From Bog-756 sp050014755 (GTDB lineage Bacteria > Actinomycetota > Acidimicrobiia > Acidimicrobiales > RAAP-2), in the NCBI GenBank assembly GCA_050014755.1, contig JBEKCS010000004.1, positions 1 through 64,000 of the forward strand: a DNA stretch of 64,000 bases, read 5' to 3'. Shown one piece after another: positions 20,041 to 27,367 of the stretch (position 1 is the first letter of the stretch; each line of letters opens with the position of its first letter). A program made the position numbers and the translations under genes. The notes below the pieces were generated by a model. That model saw only the letters and a list, made by a program, of their open reading frames with translations. It did no database searches and was not told the DNA's origin.

Positions 20041-22267
20041 GTCGGCTCGGCTTCGGACCCTTCACGGACATCAGGCGGGACACCAGGATCGCCGTCACCA
20101 CCGCGAGACCGATGATCACCACCACCTCCAACTGGATTCCGCTCCTCGACTCGCTGAAGCCGGAATTGGCCAGCTGGAGGATGGTAGCGACGGATGCCAG
20201 GCCGAAGAAGACAGCCGTGAAACCAAGCACGTTGCTGATGTGGGTCTGGCGCTGATCTCGTTCCTTGGCCTGCTTGGCGGAGAGTTCGGCCAGGTAGGTG
20301 TGGGCCACGTCGAACTGCGCCTCCAGATCCTGCTCGAGCTTGGGGATTCCCGCCGAGACGAACGACCGGTCCAGCAGTTCTCTGTGGACGGCCCTGAGGC
20401 ACAGATCAGAAGACCGGAACTGGGCGAGCTTGATGCGGGCCTTCGTGAGGATCTCTCGCGATTGGACCATTCCTTCGTCGGGGTCGGGATGCTTGTCCGG
20501 GGCCGGACTGCTGATCGCCTGGATCTCCTCCAGCCATCCGACCAACGGGGCGGAAAGGGACGCGACGAACTCGGCTGCTTCCATCTGCTCGAGGATGAGG
20601 AATTCCGGCAGGCCGGGGAAGTAGCCGAACGACGTATTGGTCGTGCGGTACAAGAAGTCACCCTTGAAGCCGTAGTCGCCGAGCAGGTTGGCCCCCGCGG
20701 TCTCGGGAATCGGATAGCGGACCCACTCCTCGAGAGCGATGGTCGCCCCATGTACCGGCTGCAGCAGCAGAGACGCGCCAGCGCTGGCGGTCAGCTCGTC
20801 GATGGTGGCTTCCTCGCGCCAACCATCGGAACCCTCCAGCGAGAGTTGCCGGGCCAAGAAAATGACCTCCTCGGAGGAGTGAGGTATGACCGCTTTCGGT
20901 TCTTGAGATCGGAGATCCGGCGATTCGGTGCCAAGGTAGCCGACGAGGTTAGTGATGAGATCGTGGGCCAAGTCCGCCATCTTCTTCCACTGGCGGTCGC
21001 CGAACGTCGCGTCACCGAATGTCACCCGCTCCTCACCCATTGAGGCGGATCCCCGGCGAATGGCCTGGTTGAGCGCATGGAGCGATTCGTCGACCATCGG
21101 GCGCTGAACCCGAAGATAGTGATTACCGAGCTGGCATATGCGCAGCTCGACGTCGAACTCGAGGGGCTCTTCGGAGGCCGTGGTCGTCACGTATACCGTC
21201 GGCAGCACTACGGCGGTCCCCGCGAAGCGACCTTCGCGATCGTTCCCCACTTCGCTCCCATCCCACATGTCCGACAGCTCGATCTCCTTGACGATCGGGG
21301 ACACCCCACGCTTCAGCCACGCATCGGGGCCACCTGGCCGCGGTCCTCGGTTGGTCAGCCACCCTTCCCCATGGTCGCGGGCGGCAGCAACGACATCCCG
21401 CGCTTCGATCTGCACCCCGGGACTCCCACTGCGCACGGCGAACGGATAGCAGTAGATGATCTCCGCCCGGTCCACGTGAATTCGCGGCCAGGCATCCTGG
21501 AGGGCGGTCAGAGCGAGTCGGTGGACCCGCAATTCGCTCTGGTAGACGTCGTCCCGCAGTAGATCATTCTGTTCGGCCCGATGAACGTCCGCGATTCTCT
21601 CGCGCAACGTATCGGTCGCCTCGGGACCCCCTTCGATGTAGGCCTCGACTCCCTCGGCTGTGGCGACGACTGCCTCGAAGTAGGCGCAATCGATCTCCGC
21701 CCGTTTGCGGATGAATGCCTGACAGTCGGCATACCCGGGAATCGGGTCGTCGAGGTCGTCCAGGATGGCGCGGGCTCGCTTGACGACTTCACGGGCATCC
21801 GACTTCATCCCGACCGGACAGGAGCAATTCAGTGCATTTTCGACCTTCATGGCATGCACCACCGAGTCAGCCAGACCGACCACCGATCGCACCAATGTCT
21901 CGTTCGCGAACTCCCCTGCCGGCATCGCGGCAAGTGCTGCGACCTTTACTCCCTCGACCATTTTCCGCACATGATCACACGGCAGGACCAGCTCCCAGGC
22001 CTTGAGCAGAGCGGCATAACAGTAGGTGGCCAACAGCACCGGTGTCTCGGGAAGATCTCGGGTGGCGACAAAGGTCTCGTGCAGAAATGTGAAAAAGGGC
22101 TCGTACTGGAATTTCGTGTCGCGAGAGTGAAATGCGTCGTCGAGCGTCTGGACGACGACGTGGCTATAGCTCGCCAACGACGCGCGCATGGAGTCGGACT
22201 CGCGTCGTCGAAGTTCGACCTCGAATATCGTCCAGTCGGGGGCGATGCTCTCGGCGGTATCGCTCAC
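20030..22267 (-). CDS. Large protein with C-terminal two-helix membrane anchor, function unknown
   Basis: 745 residues, not recognised. The first 640 or so look cytosolic and mixed alpha/beta, with a CSC pair near 148. Residues about 625-678 form a charged helix (LEAQFDVAHTYLAELSAKQA) leading to two membrane segments, about 679-699 and 713-733, with a basic tail (KGPKPSRRGR). The layout, long helix then two C-terminal membrane helices, is that of CorA-type channels, but no GMN motif is visible. The GTG start has TAACAT seven bases upstream. Base composition is lower in GC than neighbours (near 60 % by eye), suggesting acquisition. It is followed by an overlapping acetyltransferase gene. Confidence 0.8.
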   Translation of the reverse strand: MSDTAESIAPDWTIFEVELRRRESDSMRASLASYSHVVVQTLDDAFHSRDTKFQYEPFFTFLHETFVATRDLPETPVLLATYCYAALLKAWELVLPCDHVRKMVEGVKVAALAAMPAGEFANETLVRSVVGLADSVVHAMKVENALNCSCPVGMKSDAREVVKRARAILDDLDDPIPGYADCQAFIRKRAEIDCAYFEAVVATAEGVEAYIEGGPEATDTLRERIADVHRAEQNDLLRDDVYQSELRVHRLALTALQDAWPRIHVDRAEIIYCYPFAVRSGSPGVQIEARDVVAAARDHGEGWLTNRGPRPGGPDAWLKRGVSPIVKEIELSDMWDGSEVGNDREGRFAGTAVVLPTVYVTTTASEEPLEFDVELRICQLGNHYLRVQRPMVDESLHALNQAIRRGSASMGEERVTFGDATFGDRQWKKMADLAHDLITNLVGYLGTESPDLRSQEPKAVIPHSSEEVIFLARQLSLEGSDGWREEATIDELTASAGASLLLQPVHGATIALEEWVRYPIPETAGANLLGDYGFKGDFLYRTTNTSFGYFPGLPEFLILEQMEAAEFVASLSAPLVGWLEEIQAISSPAPDKHPDPDEGMVQSREILTKARIKLAQFRSSDLCLRAVHRELLDRSFVSAGIPKLEQDLEAQFDVAHTYLAELSAKQAKERDQRQTHISNVLGFTAVFFGLASVATILQLANSGFSESRSGIQLEVVVIIGLAVVTAILVSRLMSVKGPKPSRRGR

Positions 22268-22556
22268 GGCACGGATGTTACCTTGGGGCCAATTCCCATT
22301 CCTTCGCGAAGGTCACTCCCCCACAGGGACGCATGCCGTCGTCGGCCGAGCCGGCCGGGCAATGGCATGGGGCACGGCGAGTCCCGTCCCGTAGTCATCG
22401 GTCAGCCCCGGCAGCGTGCGTCCACCGTCACCGCCGTCCACCAGGGTCCCTTCGACGAGTGTTTCCGGAAACTCCTTCACGGAATTCCACGGAATCCGCT
22501 TGTTTTTGCCAGTGAAACCACGTTAACTGTGCGTTGACTTCGAGCACTGTCCGGGG
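22268..22556. other. Intergenic region between divergent genes
   Basis: No gene seen apart from the short leader frame that follows it. The part near 22275 carries the -10 element of the 745-residue gene; the part near 22520-22545 is AT-richer (GTTAAC, TTGACT) and probably holds the promoter for the Lrp gene and its leader frame. Confidence 0.5.
22275..22280 (-). promoter_or_regulatory. -10 element of 745-residue membrane-protein gene
   Basis: Minus-strand TAACAT, seven bases before the GTG at 22267; leaderless spacing and no Shine-Dalgarno sequence. Confidence 0.45.
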
Positions 22557-22640
22557 ATGCGCATGCTGATGTACGACGAAGACGACTGGGCACTCATCCT
22601 GCACCAGGTCATCGCAGCCGGCCCGAGTAGGTGGACATGA
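22557..22640 (+). CDS. Possible 27-codon leader peptide upstream of the Lrp gene
   Basis: A short open frame with three in-phase ATGs (MRMLMYDEDDWALILHQ...) ends in TGA that overlaps the ATG of the Lrp-family gene as ATGA. The overlap is the geometry of translational coupling. GGGG just before the first ATG could serve the second or third ATG as ribosome site. The peptide is acidic with two Trp codons. It could be a regulatory leader or simply chance; there is no homology argument. Confidence 0.4.
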   Translation: MRMLMYDEDDWALILHQVIAAGPSRWT

Positions 22641-23116
22641 CCACCCCGGTTCCGTTCCCGCCGGCCCCGGGCCTCCTCGACGACGTCAACAAGGCGATCG
22701 TCGAGCAGCTCCAACAGGACGGCCGCCGCACCTACGGGTCCATCGCCGAGGCCGTCGGGTTGTCCGAGGCCGCGGTCCGACAGCGGGTCCAGAAGATGCG
22801 CGAGGCCGGGATCATGCAGATCGTGGCCGTGACCGACCCGCTGCAGGTCGGATTCCGCAGCCAGGCCATGGTCGGGATCCGGGCCGAAGGCGATGCCCGT
22901 GAGGTCGCCGACCGCCTGGCCGGCATCGACGCCATCGACTACGTGGTCATGGTGTCCGGCACCTTCGACATCCTCGTGGAGCTGGTGTGCGAGGACGAGG
23001 ACCAGATCCTCGATCTTCTGAACGGGGTGATCCGACGGATTCCAGGCGTGCGGAGTACCGAGATGTTCATGTACCTCAAGCTGAAGAAGCAGACCTACAC
23101 CTGGGGGACCCGGTGA
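22637..23116 (+). CDS. Lrp/AsnC-family transcriptional regulator
   Basis: 159 residues. N-terminal winged helix (about 15-60) with the recognition segment SIAEAVGLSEAAVRQRVQKM, then a RAM/AsnC effector domain with VMVSGTFDILVELVCEDE, which binds amino acids at dimer interfaces. The ATG at 22637 has AGGTGG four bases upstream; a GTG six bases earlier is also possible. Its stop overlaps the start of the aminotransferase gene (GTGA), so the regulator and enzyme form one unit and the regulator probably senses the amino acid the enzyme uses. Confidence 0.92.
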   Translation: MTTPVPFPPAPGLLDDVNKAIVEQLQQDGRRTYGSIAEAVGLSEAAVRQRVQKMREAGIMQIVAVTDPLQVGFRSQAMVGIRAEGDAREVADRLAGIDAIDYVVMVSGTFDILVELVCEDEDQILDLLNGVIRRIPGVRSTEMFMYLKLKKQTYTWGTR

Positions 23117-24483
23117 GCGGGTACTCGAACGAGGCGCTGCAGGAGAGCGCCCACCGGCACCTGTGGATGCACTTCACCCGCATGTCCGGAGCCGTCGACC
23201 ACGAGATCCCCGTCATCGTCCGGGGCGAGGGCGTCTGGGTCTACGACCAGCATGGATCACGCTACCTCGACGGGCTGTCGGGTCTGTTCACCAGCCAGTT
23301 GGGCCATGGTCGCATGGAACTGGTGGAGGCCGGCGCCGAGCAGGCGGCCAAGCTGGCCTACTTCCCGGTGTGGAGCTACGCCCACCCGAAGGCCGTCGAG
23401 CTGGCCGAGCGGATCGCCGGCCTCACCCCTGGCGACCTCAACCGCATCTTCTTCACCACCGGCGGCTCCGAGGCGGTCGAATCGGCCTGGAAGCTGGCCC
23501 GCCAGTACTTCGCGCTGATCGGCCAGCCCGATCGGTACAAGGTGATCAGCCGCAACGTCGCCTACCACGGCGCCACCATGGGCGCCCTGTCGATCACCGG
23601 TGTGAGTGCGATGCGCACCCCGTTCGAACCGCTGGTGCCCGGCGCCTTCAAGGTCCCCAACACCAACTTCTACCGGGCCCCCTACTTCGCGGACGACCTC
23701 GACGCCTTCGGGCGGTGGGCTGCAGACTCCATCGAGCAGGCACTGTTGAACGAGGACCCCGGCACCGTGGCCGCCGTGTTCCTCGAGCCGGTACAGAATG
23801 CCGGCGGGTGCATCCCGCCGCCGCCGGGGTACTTCCGGCGGGTACGCGAGATCTGCGACAGGTACGGCGTGCTACTCGTGTCCGACGAGGTCATCTGTGC
23901 GTGGGGACGTCTCGGCCACTTCTTCGGGGCCGAGCGCTACGACTACGTGCCCGACATGATCACCATGGCCAAAGGGCTCACCAGCGGCTACTCCCCGCTC
24001 GGCGCACTGGCCGTCAGCGACCGGGTCATCGAACCCTTCCTCACCGGCCCGAGCTTCCTCCACGGCTTCACGTTCGCCGGGCACCCGGTCAGCGCGGCGG
24101 TGGCACTGGCCAACATCGACGTCTTCGAGAAGGAGGGCATCCTCGACAACGTGCGGGAGCACGAGGGAGAGTTCCGGACCGCACTCGAGACCCTCACGGA
24201 CCTTCCCATCGTGGGGGACGTCCGCGGCGACGGCTACTTCTACGCGATCGAGTTGGTGAAGGACGGGGACACCAAGGAGACCTTCAGCGACGACGAGACC
24301 GACCGTCTCCTCCACGGCTTCCTGACGGGTGCCCTCTACGAGTCCGGCCTCATCTGCCGTGCCGACGGACGGGGCGACCTGGTGATCCAGCTGGCCCCGC
24401 CGCTCGTCTGTGGCCCCGAGGAGTTCGACTACATCACCACCCGGCTGCGCTCGGTCCTCACCGAGGCACAGAAGCAGATCTGA
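23113..24483 (+). CDS. Class III (omega-amino acid) aminotransferase
   Basis: PLP-dependent enzyme of 456 residues in the omega-aminotransferase group (beta-alanine/GABA/putrescine/taurine-pyruvate type). Seen: GSRYLDGLSGLF near 50, FTTGGSEAVESAWKLARQY near 116-134, NVAYHGATMG near 155, SDEVICAWGR with the cofactor-binding Asp, and the PLP lysine 287 in MAKGLTSGY. The GTG start overlaps the regulator stop. With malonate-semialdehyde dehydrogenase and alanine dehydrogenase 4-7 kb away, beta-alanine:pyruvate transamination is the most economical reading, but polyamine or other omega-amines cannot be excluded. Confidence 0.9.
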   Translation: MSGYSNEALQESAHRHLWMHFTRMSGAVDHEIPVIVRGEGVWVYDQHGSRYLDGLSGLFTSQLGHGRMELVEAGAEQAAKLAYFPVWSYAHPKAVELAERIAGLTPGDLNRIFFTTGGSEAVESAWKLARQYFALIGQPDRYKVISRNVAYHGATMGALSITGVSAMRTPFEPLVPGAFKVPNTNFYRAPYFADDLDAFGRWAADSIEQALLNEDPGTVAAVFLEPVQNAGGCIPPPPGYFRRVREICDRYGVLLVSDEVICAWGRLGHFFGAERYDYVPDMITMAKGLTSGYSPLGALAVSDRVIEPFLTGPSFLHGFTFAGHPVSAAVALANIDVFEKEGILDNVREHEGEFRTALETLTDLPIVGDVRGDGYFYAIELVKDGDTKETFSDDETDRLLHGFLTGALYESGLICRADGRGDLVIQLAPPLVCGPEEFDYITTRLRSVLTEAQKQI

Positions 24484-24549
24484 ACCCGCTCCCGGGCCGA
24501 CGCGACCGGAACCTCTCCCCGTGGTGGGACAGGCTGGCCGGGGACCGGT

Positions 24550-25407
24550 TCAGTCCTTGCCCGGGCGGACGATCCGGGGGTTGATGATCCCCTGGGCCGC
24601 CAACGAGCCCGACTTCCCTCCGCCGGGTCCCCGCAGCAGATGGGCCATCCCGACGGCCAGGACCGCCCCGAGGAGCGGACCGGCCAGGTAGACCCACCAG
24701 CTGGCGAAGTCAGCCGACACGATGTCGGGGCCGAACGTGCGCACCGGGTTCATCGAGGTGCCCGAGATGGGACTGGCCCACAGGCCGGCCAGGGCGATGT
24801 AGCCCCCGACGCCGATGGCGCCGAACAATCCCACCTGCTGCGCCCCGGACGCCGTGCCCAGGATGACGCTGACCAGTCCGAGGGTGAGGACCGTCTCCAT
24901 CAGGAATGCGTCGAACGGGGTACGGCCGAGCCCCGGATAGTTGGAGCCGTAGGAGGCGGAGACGTGGACGACCACCTGCAGGAACCATGCGGCCACCAGG
25001 GCCCCGGCCAGCTGGACCACCACGTAGGCCGGGACCCGCCGACCGGGAAAGTCCCTGCGTATCCAGAAGGCGATGCTCACCGCCGGGTTGAGGTGGGCGC
25101 CCGATACCTTCCCCATGAACAGGATGATCGACATCACCATGAGGCCGGGAGCGACCACGGCGGCGGCGCGCCCCACCGACCCGGGGACGGCGTGGTCGAT
25201 CATCGGCCCTCCGGCGGCCACCAGTACGAGGAAGAAGGTGCCGAACAGCTCCGCGCACAGCCGGCGCCACTCCTGGGACGGATCGGCGAAGTTCCGGACC
25301 ATGAGCAGCACCCGCTGCTCGGCCGTGGCCAGCAGGGGCGTGGTATCCGAGTGCCCAGGGGCCTCGGGATCGGTGAAGTCGTGGCCGGAGGCGGCCGGTT
25401 CGGTCAT
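24550..25407 (-). CDS. MIP-family channel (aquaporin) with NPV second motif
   Basis: Six-helix membrane channel, 285 residues. The first half-helix motif is canonical, SGAHLNPAVS (NPA at 107-109); the second is SGTSMNPVRTFGPD with NPV at 220-222. The Arg just after it is the conserved selectivity-filter residue. A hydrophilic N-terminal extension of about 45 residues precedes the first helix and a 25-residue tail follows the last. Members conduct water, glycerol or small neutral solutes. It sits convergently beside the aminotransferase gene. The Ala-to-Val change narrows the pore centre and occurs in some plant and bacterial relatives; effect here unknown. Confidence 0.9.
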   Translation of the reverse strand: MTEPAASGHDFTDPEAPGHSDTTPLLATAEQRVLLMVRNFADPSQEWRRLCAELFGTFFLVLVAAGGPMIDHAVPGSVGRAAAVVAPGLMVMSIILFMGKVSGAHLNPAVSIAFWIRRDFPGRRVPAYVVVQLAGALVAAWFLQVVVHVSASYGSNYPGLGRTPFDAFLMETVLTLGLVSVILGTASGAQQVGLFGAIGVGGYIALAGLWASPISGTSMNPVRTFGPDIVSADFASWWVYLAGPLLGAVLAVGMAHLLRGPGGGKSGSLAAQGIINPRIVRPGKD

Positions 25408-25468
25408 CGTCGCATCGCCACCGACGCTACCAACGCGTCGTTGCTGCGACGGTGACCGTCGCGATGGG

Positions 25469-27007
25469 TCAGCCGGCTCCGTAGAAGGGGCTGCCGTAGG
25501 CGTACACGCCGCCGTCGACCGAGTTGAGCCAGTACCCGTCGGTTGCCGGGTCGGCGGTCACCGAGGCGACCGGTGCGGCCGGATCGAGCGGTGCATACGG
25601 GCCCAGGAAGGCTGCGTCGCCGAAGGCGTAGACGGCCCCGGTCACGGTGACCTCCCAGAAGCCGTTCCCACTGTGGGTCGAGGCGATTCCCACCACCGGG
25701 GCGACCGGGAGGTCGTCGGGCTTCGGTCCGATCGCCGGCGCATTGAACCCGGTCGCGACACCGTCGGCCGACACCAGCCAGTAACCGCCGGTCGCCGCGT
25801 CGTAGGCCATCCCGACGGTGGGTTCGGACTGAGTCGTGCCGCCGAGCGATCCGGCGAAGACCGCGTCACCGAAGGCGAAGACACCGCCGTCGGCACCGAC
25901 CTCCCAGTAGCCCTTGCCGTCGGCCGTCGGGACCAGGTCCACGATCTGCGAATTCAGCTTCAGACCCGATGCGGCGCCTTCGAACGGGGCGCCGCCGAAG
26001 GTGAAGACGCCGCCGTCGGCACCGACCTCCCAGTAGCCGTGGCCATCGGGGTCGGCCACGACCTTGATGATCGGTGCGGCCAGGGGCAGCCCGGCCATCG
26101 ATCCGAGGTCGGTGGCCGCACCGTGGGCCGATATCGCTCCGGCCCCCGTGGCCAGCCAATAACCGGTGCCATCGGCGGTCGAGGCCATGCTGATCACCGG
26201 GCCCGCCAGGTGGCCGATCGGCGTGTAGAAATTGAAGGGGATGGCCGAGACCTCGTTGGACGGCGTCGACGAGGCGGCGCCGTCCCGGCCCCGCACCGTG
26301 AAGTAGTACGTCTGCCCGGCGGTGAGGCCGGTCGCCAGGTACGAATCACCGACCACCGGGGTGGAACCGTTCAACGGGATCGGGCTCTCCTGGCCGGGAG
26401 CCGTGCCGACGAAGACGTCGTACCCGGTGGCGGTCGAGCCGGCCGGGGGCTTCCACGTCACCAACGCCGAGGAGACGAACGCGGACGCACCGGTGGCCAG
26501 CGGGGCCGGAGGCGGCTTGACGTCGATGGGGACGATCGGAAGGATCGGGTCCAACACTGTCGAACCCGGATCGGAGCCCTGCGGGACGGTCGTCGTGGTC
26601 GACGTGCTCGTGGTCGTGGTCGTCGACCCGGCGGCCTGCCCGGACCCGGTCCCGTCGTGGTGCTGTGACCCTTGGTGACCGGCCGGCCCGGGGAGGACGA
26701 AGCTGGGCGTCGTGTCCGAGGTCGTCGAGGTGGGCGAAGCCTGGGCGATCACCTTCGACGGGGTGGTGGTCGAAGTCGGCGGTACCGTGAACGAGGAGGA
26801 ATTGGCGTCCTGTCCCGACAACACGCTCCGCTGTGAGGCTGCGTTGGCAGCGGTGGTCGACGGGATGGCGGCCGGGACGCCGACGGCGACGGCGGCAGCG
26901 GCGGCGACCGTCCCGGCGAGGATGGCCTTGGACCGGCCGTCGGGCAGGGGGGCCTCACCCATGAGCCACTGGGTCCACTGCTTCATGGACTGCAACCAGC
27001 TGTTCAT
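25469..27007 (-). CDS. Membrane-anchored repeat protein with fibronectin III domain
   Basis: 512 residues. A cytosolic N-terminus (WLQSMKQWTQWLMG) is followed by a hydrophobic segment at about 28-50, a Ser/Thr/Pro-rich linker with runs of Thr (about 60-150), a fibronectin type III domain (about 165-255, ending in TYYFTVRGRD), then six or so repeats of 40-45 residues with the signature GYWEVGADGGVFTFG up to the C-terminus. The repeats look like blades of a beta-propeller displayed outside the cell; ligand unknown. The same repeat ends the large protein transcribed divergently at 27368 and makes up most of the one at 47785. Confidence 0.82.
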   Translation of the reverse strand: MNSWLQSMKQWTQWLMGEAPLPDGRSKAILAGTVAAAAAVAVGVPAAIPSTTAANAASQRSVLSGQDANSSSFTVPPTSTTTPSKVIAQASPTSTTSDTTPSFVLPGPAGHQGSQHHDGTGSGQAAGSTTTTTSTSTTTTVPQGSDPGSTVLDPILPIVPIDVKPPPAPLATGASAFVSSALVTWKPPAGSTATGYDVFVGTAPGQESPIPLNGSTPVVGDSYLATGLTAGQTYYFTVRGRDGAASSTPSNEVSAIPFNFYTPIGHLAGPVISMASTADGTGYWLATGAGAISAHGAATDLGSMAGLPLAAPIIKVVADPDGHGYWEVGADGGVFTFGGAPFEGAASGLKLNSQIVDLVPTADGKGYWEVGADGGVFAFGDAVFAGSLGGTTQSEPTVGMAYDAATGGYWLVSADGVATGFNAPAIGPKPDDLPVAPVVGIASTHSGNGFWEVTVTGAVYAFGDAAFLGPYAPLDPAAPVASVTADPATDGYWLNSVDGGVYAYGSPFYGAG

Positions 27008-27367
27008 CGTGGAGCCCCTTCGAACCTAGACGCCTGCACCCGACGGTGACATCGACATCCTGTCCGCCCCCCGGACGCGGCGCCCGGGAACCCCCCGTTG
27101 CCCCGCGGCCGAACTGCGAACCGTTGACGCCTCTCACTATACCTGCACGGGCGTGGCAAGACGAGGGCGGCTGCGACTACGTGACCAGGGAGGACGCGAC
27201 CCACGATCTGCGTGCCGTGGCCGGATCTGGAGGAATCGGCATTGCAACCGGGGCGCTATTGACCATGCGACGTATCGCGGAGATGCTTGTGGGCCGCCCG
27301 CGCTCCGTTGGCACCGCAGTTCGGTCCCTCCACCATCGGGTGCGCTACGAGCACGGAGGAACGGCGC
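27008..27367. other. Divergent promoter region of two surface-protein genes
   Basis: No credible gene in 360 bases. Contains a TATACC element near 27139 and, on the minus strand, TAGGTT about 20 bases before the 27007 start. Confidence 0.5.

Noticed and set aside
25073..26668. 531-codon open frame on the plus strand
   Set aside because: It runs antisense through the aquaporin and the repeat-protein genes; the translation is Arg/Gly/Val-rich with no domain, as expected for a shadow frame in GC-rich DNA.
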